A DNA stretch of 64,000 nucleotides from Azoarcus olearius (GTDB lineage Bacteria; Pseudomonadota; Gammaproteobacteria; Burkholderiales; Rhodocyclaceae): positions 1,736,001 to 1,800,000 of the forward strand of contig NZ_CP016210.1 of NCBI RefSeq assembly GCF_001682385.1, written 5' to 3'. This document shows positions 17,712-25,842 of the stretch, piece by piece. Position numbers and translations under genes: made by a program. Under the pieces are notes generated by a model that was given only the letters and a program-made list of their open reading frames with translations, was not told the DNA's origin and did not search any database. Each line of letters starts with the position of its first letter. Within the stretch, counting starts at the first letter, position 1.

Positions 17712-18587
17712 TCAGGCGCCGGTCCGCGCGACTTCGGCCAGCAAGCGCAAGGGGCCGACTGCCCGCAATTCGTCGATCTGCTCCGGGCGGCGCACGAACA
17801 GCGAGCCCGCGTAGCCGAGCGCGTTGACCGAGATGTCCTGCCACTTTTCGCAGCGGCGGGGCACCAGCAGCAGGTGGTCGTGGGTCAGCAGCAGGTTGTA
17901 GGGCGGCATCGGGTTGGCGGCGGGGTCGAGCCCCAGCCGGCGGCAGGCCTGCGCGAAGACCTCGCGCAGCGTGGCGCCGGGCTGCGGGCGCTGCCACAGG
18001 CCGGCGTCGAGCTTGACGAACAGGTGCGCCCATTCGAGCGCCCCGAGTGCGGTCGCCTCGCCCGCTTCCATGTCGGCCAGATGGTCGGTGAAGGCAGCCA
18101 GGCCGCGGCCGTGCGGAATCCATTGCAGATGCTTGTGCGGCTGGCTGGCGCCGGCGTCGGCGCCGCCGTTGTAGAAGCCCAGCCCGCCGTGCGGCCCCAT
18201 GACCGCCGCGAGCGCATCGAAGTCGTCCAGCGTGAGCGGCGCGGTCTGCGCTTCGAACGCGCGCGTGACGATCAGCAGGTGGCGTTCGATCACCGGGTAC
18301 TTGTTGAGTACCGCGAGGTGGTGCTCGCCCACCGGCCCGACGGTCAGCGCCGGATCGGGCGGCAGGAAGGGGTTGAAGTCGGGCTTGCGGCGGGTGACTT
18401 CATCCACGCGGGCCGCGTCCTTGCGGGCCAGCGACGACACCCAGCGCACCGCGAAATGCAGGCCGCGCTCCACCACCTCGGTCTGCTCGGTGCGGATGGG
18501 CTGCAGGGCCCCGCTTTCGAGCGCGGCGGCGATGCACAGGTCGATGCGGGTCAGCAGGTCGGGTTCCGGATGGGCGCCGCTGGTCAT
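17712..18587 (-). CDS. Ap4A phosphorylase / ATP adenylyltransferase family protein
   Basis: A 291-residue member of the Ap4A phosphorylase family in the HIT superfamily, expected to split diadenosine tetraphosphate with phosphate. The N-terminal domain contains NPFLPPDPAL and HHLAVLNKYPVIERHLLIVT. The active-site block GASQPHKHLQWIP (His151, His153) matches this family. The start at ATG 18587 gives MTSGAHPEPDL; an ATG 45 bases further upstream is possible. Monocistronic between the convergent Cys-cluster genes and the divergent S4 gene. Confidence 0.83.
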   Translation of the reverse strand: MTSGAHPEPDLLTRIDLCIAAALESGALQPIRTEQTEVVERGLHFAVRWVSSLARKDAARVDEVTRRKPDFNPFLPPDPALTVGPVGEHHLAVLNKYPVIERHLLIVTRAFEAQTAPLTLDDFDALAAVMGPHGGLGFYNGGADAGASQPHKHLQWIPHGRGLAAFTDHLADMEAGEATALGALEWAHLFVKLDAGLWQRPQPGATLREVFAQACRRLGLDPAANPMPPYNLLLTHDHLLLVPRRCEKWQDISVNALGYAGSLFVRRPEQIDELRAVGPLRLLAEVARTGA

Positions 18588-18674
18588 GTAAGCCTCGGGC
18601 GGGGGACAATCGCCGTATTGTGACACGACCATCCCGGCCCACAGCGCGCCGGCCCGCTCAAGGAATCCGTAACA

Positions 18675-18899
18675 ATGTCCATCCGCTTTGCCGTCCGCGG
18701 CGATTACATCCAGCTCGACCAACTGCTGAAGGCCGCCAATCTCGTGTCGTCCGGCGGCGAAGCCCATGCCGCGGTGGAAGCCGGTGCCGTGAAGGTGGAC
18801 GGCCGGCCCGAGTCGCGCAAGCGCGCCAAGCTGCGTCCCGGGCAGCGCGTCCGCTTCGGCGCCGAGGAGATCGTGCTGGTGGGCGCCGAAGACGCTTGA
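18675..18899 (+). CDS. Small S4-domain RNA-binding protein (YbcJ-like)
   Basis: A 74-residue protein consisting of one S4 domain: QLDQLLKAANLVSSGGEA, then GAVKVDGRPESRKRAKLRPGQRV. It is like YbcJ of Escherichia coli, proposed to bind structured RNA and possibly to act on ribosomes. AAGGA is placed suitably ahead of the ATG. It converges on the potassium channel gene with a 13-base gap. Confidence 0.9.
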   Translation: MSIRFAVRGDYIQLDQLLKAANLVSSGGEAHAAVEAGAVKVDGRPESRKRAKLRPGQRVRFGAEEIVLVGAEDA

Positions 18900-18912
18900 G
18901 CGTCCGCCAGGC

Positions 18913-20655
18913 CTACGGCAGCACGCGGCGCGCGGTCGCCGCGCGGTTGCGATGGGCGGCGATGCGCTCCCATACCCAGCCGCCGGGCAGGTCCTTGCCG
19001 GTGAGCACGTAGTTGAGCGTGTGTTCGTAGGCCAGGGTCAGGCACAGCGCGTTGCGCGCCTCCGGCAGCCCGATCAGCAGCAGTTCGTCGCCGGGGCGCA
19101 GCGGGCAGTCCGGCCCCGGCATCACGACGTGGTCGTCGTCGTCCCGGCGCAGGTAGGCGACGGTGCAGGGCAGGGATTCCTCGCGCCCCGCGGGCGAGCG
19201 CAGCACGTCGGCAATCCGTACCGTTTCGCCGTCCATCAGGCGCTGTTGCAGCGCGGGCGCGCGCAGCAGGTTGATGCGCTCGCTCCAGATCATCGGCACC
19301 GACCAGCCGTAGCGCGTGGTCAGGTCGTCGAGCAGGGCGGCGCTCCACGCTTCGCCGCGCTGTCGCACCTCCTGGAGGAACGGGGCGAGCAGCGGCGTGC
19401 CGAGAATGGCGAGGCATTCGTGGGCGATGATCTGGCTGGGCACCACGGCAATGTCGGCGTCGTAGGCGTCGAACAGCGCGCGGTTCACATACAGGTTCTG
19501 GCGCACGATGACGAACAGGCCGGGATTGAGTTCGCGCGCGGTGACCGCCGCGGACAGGTTATCGACATCGGAGCCGGTGCAGGCCACCAGCCCGACCGCG
19601 CTATCCACCCCGGCGGCCGTCAGCGCTTCGGCGCCGGTGCCGTCGCCCTGTATCCAGCGCTGGTCGGCTTCGGGCGGCGGCTGGCGGTCGATGATGGTGA
19701 CCGGCACCGCCTGCGCTTCCATGGTCTGCGCCATCAGGCGGCCGAAACGGCCATGGCCGCAGATGATCCAGTTGCCGCGCGGTGGGTCGCGGTGGCGCTC
19801 GACCGCGGTGCCGGGCAGGCCGGTGAGCCAGCCGAGCAGATGCCAGGCGTTGGGCGCGTGCAGCGCGAGGCCGAGGTATTCCGCGAACTTCTCGAACGGA
19901 TTGATGATGTGGCGGGTGCCGAACGAGGCCATGTTGGCCGCGGTGTCGCGCGATTCCGCCCGGCACAGCGCCGGGAGCTTGGGCGCCAGCAGGCGGGCGG
20001 CGATCGCGATCGCGAGGTTGGCGCTGTCGTCGTTGGTCAGCGCGATCACGCCGATGCAGTGCGGATGCGTGAGCCCGGCGAATTTGAGGATCTCGGGATT
20101 ACGGGCATCCGCCGCAATGGCGGGCACGTCTGCGGCGTAGCTATGCAGCTCGATCTCGCCCACCTTGGCCTCGTCCAGTTCCACCACCACCGCGCGCACG
20201 CCCATGCGGTCGAGCGCCTCGCAGATCAGGCCGCCGGTTTCACCGTAGCCGCACACCAGGTAGAAGGGTTCGCGCAGGTTGCGCACCGCCCCCACGAAGC
20301 GCTGCATCGCGAAGGCCTGCTGCAGGTTGCGGTCGGCCAGCAGCGCGAACACCGTACCGAGCGTATAGGCCCAGCCGATCACCGACATGTAGATGCAGAT
20401 CAGCACCCACAGCCGCTGCTGGTCGGAAAAGGCAAAGGGGATTTCGCCGAAGCCGATCGTGGTGGCGGTGTAGCTGATGAAGTACAGCGCGTGGAAGAAG
20501 CTGAGCTTGTGCGGATTGCCGTCGGCATCGACGCCGGGCGCGAGCGTGAGCCCGAGCACCGAGATCGCGATGATGACGATCAGCAGGATCAGCGGCGCCC
20601 GCATGCGCCGCATGATCAGGAAGAAGATGCTGTGATGGCGCGGCAGCGGCGTCAT
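18913..20655 (-). CDS. RCK-domain potassium channel
   Basis: A 580-residue two-transmembrane ion channel with a long cytoplasmic regulatory tail. The first membrane helix is at residues 20-38, the selectivity filter TTIGFG at 65-70, and the second helix at about 84-105. Two TrkA-N/RCK nucleotide-binding cores follow, with glycine motifs in VCGYGETGG and ICGHGRFGR. Two later stretches resemble TrkA-C/RCK C-lobes (for example PAGREESLPCTVAYLRR). The filter GFG rather than GYG occurs in bacterial channels, so potassium selectivity is probable but not certain. It lies 10 bases after the DUF6394 gene and is probably its operon partner. Confidence 0.88.
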   Translation of the reverse strand: MTPLPRHHSIFFLIMRRMRAPLILLIVIIAISVLGLTLAPGVDADGNPHKLSFFHALYFISYTATTIGFGEIPFAFSDQQRLWVLICIYMSVIGWAYTLGTVFALLADRNLQQAFAMQRFVGAVRNLREPFYLVCGYGETGGLICEALDRMGVRAVVVELDEAKVGEIELHSYAADVPAIAADARNPEILKFAGLTHPHCIGVIALTNDDSANLAIAIAARLLAPKLPALCRAESRDTAANMASFGTRHIINPFEKFAEYLGLALHAPNAWHLLGWLTGLPGTAVERHRDPPRGNWIICGHGRFGRLMAQTMEAQAVPVTIIDRQPPPEADQRWIQGDGTGAEALTAAGVDSAVGLVACTGSDVDNLSAAVTARELNPGLFVIVRQNLYVNRALFDAYDADIAVVPSQIIAHECLAILGTPLLAPFLQEVRQRGEAWSAALLDDLTTRYGWSVPMIWSERINLLRAPALQQRLMDGETVRIADVLRSPAGREESLPCTVAYLRRDDDDHVVMPGPDCPLRPGDELLLIGLPEARNALCLTLAYEHTLNYVLTGKDLPGGWVWERIAAHRNRAATARRVLP

Positions 20656-20665
20656 CGCGGGGCGC

Positions 20666-21049
20666 TCAACGGCGCTGCATGATGGTCTCGGCGATCAGGA
20701 TGATGACCGAGACGATGTTGGCGAACAGCGCGCCGCCGGACAGCGACACCACGCTGGCGGTGGCCTTGGCGGTCATGCCGTCGCCGGTCACGTGCACCGC
20801 GTAACCCCACACCATCGCCGCGGCGATCAGCTGCAGGTCGGCCACCAGACTGGTGGCGAGGTGCACTGCGCCGATCTGGGTACGGTCGCCGAATTTCAGC
20901 AGCGTCGCGATCAGGCTGACGATGATGGCGGCAAACAGCTCGTAGATGTCGTGGTGCGCCGGGTTGTCGATGTCGCCGACGAAAAAGCCGAAGTTGAGCG
21001 TGGCGGCCAGCACGATAAAGAAGCCGAAGATGACTTTCTCGAGGTTCAT
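20666..21049 (-). CDS. DUF6394 small membrane protein
   Basis: A 127-residue protein with four hydrophobic segments (about residues 5-24, 36-50, 70-86 and 104-122). It matches the pattern of the uncharacterised DUF6394 family. It is the first gene of a two-gene unit with the RCK channel (10-base gap), so a role as an accessory or regulatory subunit of that channel is the simplest guess. AAGAAGAG precedes the ATG. Confidence 0.8.
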   Translation of the reverse strand: MNLEKVIFGFFIVLAATLNFGFFVGDIDNPAHHDIYELFAAIIVSLIATLLKFGDRTQIGAVHLATSLVADLQLIAAAMVWGYAVHVTGDGMTAKATASVVSLSGGALFANIVSVIILIAETIMQRR

Positions 21050-21403
21050 GTTTCTCTTCTTGTGGTTTTCCGCGGCCTACCGGCATTCGGGACCGCCCGA
21101 TTATATGCGGGGAACAGGCGCCGGGCGCCGCACCGGGACGAGGGCCTGGCCGCTTGGCCGAGAACGGACTGTAAAGCCGCCCGACACGCCGCGCCGGAAT
21201 GAAGCCGGGGCGCCCGGGCAGGCGAAAGCGCTGGCGCCGGCGGGAACCGCGCCCGATCTGCGGCCTCGTCGCGCGCGCAGCGCAGTGCCGCTCAGGCCGG
21301 CGTGGGGCGCGCAGTGCCGGGAATGCCGTTTGCTCACCACGACGCTCGCGCCGGCTTTGCGTCGGCGCGTGCCGGCCCTCATCAACCACCAGGAGAAAGC
21401 GCT
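21050..21403. other. Intergenic region between the DUF6394 and PEP-CTERM genes
   Basis: This 354-base gap has no convincing gene. On the minus strand a TATAAT hexamer (21100-21105) could serve the DUF6394/channel operon, with no good -35. On the plus strand a GG-N10-GC element (21320-21333) may be a sigma-54 promoter for the PEP-CTERM gene. The decamer CGCAGTGCCG occurs twice, at 21281-21290 and 21310-21319, 29 bp apart. The rest is GC-rich and unremarkable. Confidence 0.6.
21319..21335 (+). promoter_or_regulatory. Candidate sigma-54 promoter of the PEP-CTERM gene
   Basis: GGGAATG-CCGT-TTGCT keeps the invariant GG and GC ten bases apart (GG 21320-21321, GC 21332-21333) and the full TTGCW half. 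The -24 half differs from TGGCACG at three of seven positions. A start near 21345 would leave about 59 leader bases before the GTG. PEP-CTERM genes in floc-forming relatives are known to be driven by RpoN with PrsK/PrsR, which makes the match more plausible. Confidence 0.45.
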
Positions 21404-22255
21404 GTGAATGGCCCGTGTCGTCTCCTCACCGCACTCCCCATCGTCCTCGCCGCCGGATCGGTCAATGCGGCGCTGGTCACCTACAGCTTTACCGGCGCCA
21501 CAGCCGGCTCCCACCAGTTCGACGCTTCGTCGTCCTACGACTCGGTCACCCGCCAGACGGTGTTCTCGCCAACCTACGGACCGCAGGCGGTCAACGCCGT
21601 CAGCGGCAGCGTCGCCTTCACGCTGGATCTCGACCGCTACACCGACGAATACGCCTCGACCGACGGCTTCGCATTCGCCTACACCGGCCCTTTGTCCGCC
21701 GGTGAGGCGTGGCTGCGCAGCACCGCCACGGTGAATGGGTTCTGGGGTAACGAGACGCTGAACACCGGGGGGATGGTGCTCAGCAATCTCTATGGGCAGA
21801 CGGACGCCTATAACGGCGGGAGCGGCGGATATCTGTTCCTGGTCGACGAGGTCGAGTTCCAGCCTGTCACCTACACCTACGACGACCAGGGGCGTCCGAC
21901 CTCCCGTCGCCATGCGTATGGACAGAGCATGATCCAGATCGACGACGACGGGCTGGTGCTGGCAAAGCTGAACGGGCAGGAGTTGCCGACCGGCTTCTCG
22001 TCCGCGCTGGGGGGCAGCATCAACATAAGGACTTTCGACGAGCTGATCCGCTACAGCTACGACGCCGACGGCACGCAGACTTTCACGTCCGACACCGTGA
22101 GCCGCTCGACCTTCCTTCCGATCGCATCCTGGCGCATCGACTTCAGCGACGTGCTGACCGTGCCGGAACCGGGGGCGCTGGCCTTGTTCGGAATCGGCTG
22201 GGCGGCGCTCGGCTGGCGCTGCCGGCGCACTCAGCGCACATCCCCGTCCACGTAG
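21404..22255 (+). CDS. PEP-CTERM sorting-domain protein
   Basis: A 283-residue exported protein with an N-terminal signal peptide (hydrophobic LLTALPIVLAAG ending in VNA near residue 22). Its C-terminal sorting signal is VPEP (253-256), a hydrophobic helix and a basic tail WRCRR. Exosortase would recognise and cleave this tail. The middle is a beta-rich, Thr/Ser/Gly-rich stretch of unknown function. The GTG start is set by AGGAG at 21391-21395. The gene's last 25 bases overlap the convergent ychJ gene. No exosortase gene is in the window. Confidence 0.87.
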   Translation: MNGPCRLLTALPIVLAAGSVNAALVTYSFTGATAGSHQFDASSSYDSVTRQTVFSPTYGPQAVNAVSGSVAFTLDLDRYTDEYASTDGFAFAYTGPLSAGEAWLRSTATVNGFWGNETLNTGGMVLSNLYGQTDAYNGGSGGYLFLVDEVEFQPVTYTYDDQGRPTSRRHAYGQSMIQIDDDGLVLAKLNGQELPTGFSSALGGSINIRTFDELIRYSYDADGTQTFTSDTVSRSTFLPIASWRIDFSDVLTVPEPGALALFGIGWAALGWRCRRTQRTSPST

Positions 22256-22614
22256 TACCAGCGACCCCCCTCGCGCACGAAACGGCTGGTTTCGTGCAGG
22301 CGATGGGCGCGGCCGCCGACGCGATAACGGGCGATGAACTCCACTTCCGCGTGCTCGTCGTCCAGCGCGCGGTGCGATTTGACCTGCAGGCCGATCCACT
22401 TCGGACGCGGTGTTTCGTCGAGGTCGAGGGCGGAGGGGCGGGTGGTCGTGTGCCAGGTGGTGAGCAGATAGTCGCGCAGGCCAAGGCTGTAGGCGGTGTA
22501 GCGCGAGCGCATCAGGGCTTCGGCGGTCGCAGCGGGCGCGCTGCCGTCGAGCGCGGGGCCGCAACACGTGGCAAACGGGCGAGCGGAGCCGCAGGGGCAG
22601 TCGGCGGGTTTCAT
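22231..22614 (-). CDS. YchJ family protein (UPF0225, SEC-C)
   Basis: A 127-residue protein of the YchJ/UPF0225 family. A zinc-binding SEC-C motif opens the protein (CPCGSARPFATCCG, Cys6, 8, 17, 18), followed by the NTF2-like part with LMRSRYTAYSLG and HETSRFVREGGRWYYVDGD. The family function is unknown. The ATG at 22614 was chosen because the SEC-C motif is always N-terminal. Its 3' end overlaps the PEP-CTERM gene by 25 bp on the opposite strand. Confidence 0.9.
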   Translation of the reverse strand: MKPADCPCGSARPFATCCGPALDGSAPAATAEALMRSRYTAYSLGLRDYLLTTWHTTTRPSALDLDETPRPKWIGLQVKSHRALDDEHAEVEFIARYRVGGRAHRLHETSRFVREGGRWYYVDGDVR

Positions 22615-22858
22615 CGGCTGGGGCGGGCAGGGAGGAAAAGCGCGGATTGTGCCTCGCCGACGGGCGGGGGTCATCCGCGCGGCGTGCATCGTGCGTCGTG
22701 CGGCCCGTCCGTCCAGACCCGCCGGAATCCGCATCGTGCCGCTGTTGCGCGCCAGTTCCAGTGTCCGCCCACCCTCCGCCGCCGGCACGGGGGCTGGGCC
22801 CCGTCTCCCTGCCGCGACGGGGTGGGCCGGGCCGGCGCGGGCAGGCCACGCGCGCCGG

Positions 22859-25570
22859 CTAACGCAGGATTTCGCGCAGTACGTAGGGCAGGATGCCGCC
22901 GTGGCGGTAGTACTCGACCTCGATCGGGGTGTCGATGCGGCATTGCAGGACGACGCGCCGGGTGTCGCCGTCGGCGCGATGGATCACCAGCGTCACGTCC
23001 TGCAGCGGGCGCAGTTCGCCGTCCAGTCCGTCGAGGTCGAACTGCTCGCTGCCGTCCAGCCCCAGCGCCGGCCAGCTGTCCTCGCCCTTGAACTGCAGCG
23101 GCAGCACGCCCATGCCGACGAGGTTGGAGCGGTGGATGCGTTCGAAGCTGCGCGCGATGACGGCGCGCACGCCGAGCAGCGCGGTGCCTTTGGCGGCCCA
23201 GTCGCGCGAGGAGCCGGTGCCATATTCCTCGCCGGCGAAGATCAGCGTGGGCGTGCCCCGTTGCTGGTAGGCCATCGCGGCCTCGTACACCGTGGTCAGC
23301 TGGCCGTCGAGCAGCGTGTAGCCGCCTTCGACGCGGTTGCCGTCGCCGTCGGCCGGCAGCATCAGGTTGCGGATGCGCACGTTGGCGAAGGTGCCGCGCA
23401 TCATCACTTCATGGTGCCCGCGGCGCGAGCCGTAGGAGTTGAAATCCTTGCGCGCCACGCCCTGCGCGCTCAGCCATTGCCCGGCGGGCGTCGTTTCGCG
23501 GAAGGAGCCCGCGGGCGAGATGTGATCGGTGGTGACCGAATCGCCAAGCAGCAGCAGCGCGTGCGCGCTGCGGATCGCGCTGGTGGGCTGTGGCGTCATG
23601 CCGAAGCCGGTAAAGAAGGGCGGGCGCGCGATGTAGGTCGATGGCGGCCAGTCGTAGCGTTGGCCGGCGGGCGCGGCGATTGCGTTCCACAAGTCGTGGT
23701 CGCGGGTGAGGTCGGCATAGCGCTGACGATAGTTCGCCGGGTCCATCGCGAGCGGCATCACGGCGGCGATCTCGTCCGAGCTGGGCCACAGGTCGCGCAG
23801 GAATACCGGCTTGCCGTTGTGCCCGGTGCCCAACGGGTCGCGGGTGAGGTCGATGTTGACCGTGCCGGCGAGCGCGAAGGCGACCACCAGGGGTGGCGAG
23901 GCGAGGAAGTTGGCGCGTATCGACGGATGGATGCGGGCCTCGAAGTTGCGGTTGCCCGACAGCACCGCCGCGGCAACCAGGTGATGGGCCGAAATCGTCT
24001 CGTTGAATTCGGGCGCCAGGTCGCCGGCATTGCCGATGCAGGTGGTGCAGCCATAGCCGGCCAGCGCGAAGCCGAGTTCGGCCAGCGGCTCCAGCAGCCC
24101 GGCCTTTTCCAGATAGTCGGTCACCACGCGCGAACCCGGCGCCAGCGAGGTCTTGATGTGCGGCTGCACCCGCAGGCCGGCCTCGACCGCCTTGCGCGCC
24201 AGCAGGCCGGCGGCGATCAGCACCGCAGGGTTGCTGGTGTTGGTGCAGGACGTGATCGCGGCGATCAGCACGTCGCCGTTGCCCAGCGCGATGTTCTCGC
24301 GCCCGCTCGGCACGCGTTCGCGCAGCGTCTCGGCGGGGCGGCCGAAGCCGTTGGCGGCGGTGGGTGCCGAGAACAGTTCGGTGAAGCGCGCGCCGAGCCC
24401 GCCCAGCGGAATACGGTCCTGCGGGCGCTTGGGGCCGGCGACCGAAGGCGTGATGGTGGCGAGGTCCAGCACCAGCGTGCGGGTGTAGTCGATTTCGCCC
24501 GCGCGCGGCACGCCGAACATCTGCTGGGCGCGGAACCAGGCCTCGAGCAGCGCGCAGTTGCGCTCGTCCCGCCCGGTGCCGCGCATGTAGGCCACGGTTT
24601 TTTCGTCCACCGGGAAGAAGCCCATGGTCGCGCCGTATTCCGGCGCCATGTTGGCGATCGTCGCGCGGTCGGTGACGGTGAGATTGGCCGTGCCGTCGCC
24701 GAAGAACTCGACAAATTTGCCGACGACTTTCTCGCGCCGCAGCAACTCGGTGACGGTCAGCACGAGGTCGGTCGCCGTCACCCCTTCGGGCAGCTTGCCG
24801 CGCAGCTCCACGCCGATCACGTCCGGCGTGAGGAAATACACCGGCTGGCCGAGCATCGCGGCCTCGGCCTCGATGCCGCCCACGCCCCAGCCCACGACAC
24901 CGAGGCCATTGATCATCGTGGTGTGGGAGTCGGTGCCCACCAGCGTGTCGGGATAGTAGAGGTCGCCTTCCTCGCGCAGGCCGCGGAAGAGATACTCCAG
25001 GTTGATCTGGTGCACGATGCCGATGCCCGGCGGGACGACGCCGAAGGTGTCGAAGGCCTGCATGCCCCACTTGAGGAATTGGTAGCGCTCGCGGTTGCGC
25101 TCGAATTCCAGCTCCATGTTCTGGCGCAGCGCGATCGGCGAGCCGTAGTGGTCCACCTGCACCGAGTGGTCGACGACAAGATCGACGGGCACCAGCGGTT
25201 CGATGCGCTTGGGGTCGCGGCCCTGTTCGGCGGCCACGTCCCGCATCGCCGCGAGATCGCACAGCAGCGGCACCCCGGTGAAGTCCTGCAGCACCACGCG
25301 CGCGACCACGAAGGGAATCTCGGCGCAGCGCTCGCCGCCCGGTTCCCAGTTGGCGAGCTGGCGGACGTGTTCGACGTCCACCTTGAGTCCGTCGCAGCGG
25401 CGCAGCACCGCTTCGAGCACGATGCGCAGCGACACCGGCAGGCGCGACACCGGGCCGATGCCCGCGGCTTCCAGCGCGGGCAGCGAGAAATAGCGTCCGA
25501 TCTCGCCGCCCGGCGTGGTGAAGGTCTTGAGGGTCTGCTGCCTGAGTGTCTCGATGTCGGTGACGGCCAT
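22859..25570 (-). CDS. acnA: Aconitate hydratase A
   Basis: [4Fe-4S] aconitase of the AcnA/IRP1 type that isomerises citrate to isocitrate. The 903 residues match the family. Cluster ligands are in SCTNTSNP and in [12 protein letters not shown]. The family stretches [51 protein letters not shown] and the C-terminal [10 protein letters not shown] are present. The ATG at 25570 gives MAVTDIETL. It is divergent from acnB across 272 bases. AcnA is generally the stress- and oxidation-resistant isoform, whereas AcnB is the main TCA enzyme. Confidence 0.96.
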   Translation of the reverse strand: MAVTDIETLRQQTLKTFTTPGGEIGRYFSLPALEAAGIGPVSRLPVSLRIVLEAVLRRCDGLKVDVEHVRQLANWEPGGERCAEIPFVVARVVLQDFTGVPLLCDLAAMRDVAAEQGRDPKRIEPLVPVDLVVDHSVQVDHYGSPIALRQNMELEFERNRERYQFLKWGMQAFDTFGVVPPGIGIVHQINLEYLFRGLREEGDLYYPDTLVGTDSHTTMINGLGVVGWGVGGIEAEAAMLGQPVYFLTPDVIGVELRGKLPEGVTATDLVLTVTELLRREKVVGKFVEFFGDGTANLTVTDRATIANMAPEYGATMGFFPVDEKTVAYMRGTGRDERNCALLEAWFRAQQMFGVPRAGEIDYTRTLVLDLATITPSVAGPKRPQDRIPLGGLGARFTELFSAPTAANGFGRPAETLRERVPSGRENIALGNGDVLIAAITSCTNTSNPAVLIAAGLLARKAVEAGLRVQPHIKTSLAPGSRVVTDYLEKAGLLEPLAELGFALAGYGCTTCIGNAGDLAPEFNETISAHHLVAAAVLSGNRNFEARIHPSIRANFLASPPLVVAFALAGTVNIDLTRDPLGTGHNGKPVFLRDLWPSSDEIAAVMPLAMDPANYRQRYADLTRDHDLWNAIAAPAGQRYDWPPSTYIARPPFFTGFGMTPQPTSAIRSAHALLLLGDSVTTDHISPAGSFRETTPAGQWLSAQGVARKDFNSYGSRRGHHEVMMRGTFANVRIRNLMLPADGDGNRVEGGYTLLDGQLTTVYEAAMAYQQRGTPTLIFAGEEYGTGSSRDWAAKGTALLGVRAVIARSFERIHRSNLVGMGVLPLQFKGEDSWPALGLDGSEQFDLDGLDGELRPLQDVTLVIHRADGDTRRVVLQCRIDTPIEVEYYRHGGILPYVLREILR

Positions 25571-25750
25571 GATCGGTCTCCCTCGGTTCCGTTCTGCGGA
25601 CTGTGGTGCGACATTCCCCGCAGGGGGGACGTTCCCTCGCGGTGCACGCGCCAAACACTGGAATTCCCGCACCTTTGGCCTATCGTGGAGAAATGTGCGC
25701 GGAGTAGAATCGCGCCCGCCGGCGCAGTTTTCTGCTGCGTCGCACCGCAA

Positions 25751-25764
25751 GTCTTATAAAAGAC
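25751..25764. promoter_or_regulatory. Putative GntR operator upstream of acnB
   Basis: GTCTTATAAAAGAC is a near-perfect 14-base palindrome with one mismatched pair. The same element, as the perfect palindrome GTCTTATATAAGAC, lies beside the gntR gene at 44290-44303. In both places it is followed by ATAT. Here it ends one base before a TATAAT hexamer, so a bound protein would block RNA polymerase. It is inferred to be a binding site for the GntR regulator of this window. Confidence 0.6.
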
Positions 25765-25765
25765 A

Positions 25766-25771
25766 TATAAT
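25766..25771 (+). promoter_or_regulatory. -10 element of acnB
   Basis: A consensus TATAAT immediately follows the operator-like palindrome and lies about 72 bases upstream of the acnB GTG. No good -35 hexamer is at the right distance. A second hexamer, TAGAAT, lies roughly 60 bases further upstream and could be another promoter. Confidence 0.5.
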
Positions 25772-25842
25772 GCCGTCCGTCCGTGCGGGCGAACCCCGCG
25801 CCGGAGCCCTTGCCACCGTCACGAAACTGGAAGGAAGTCGCC

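Noticed and set aside
22568-25759. 1063-codon open frame on the plus strand opposite acnA
   Set aside because: It is antisense to a full-length aconitase with all motifs. The protein is Arg/Gln/His-rich and has no domain signal.
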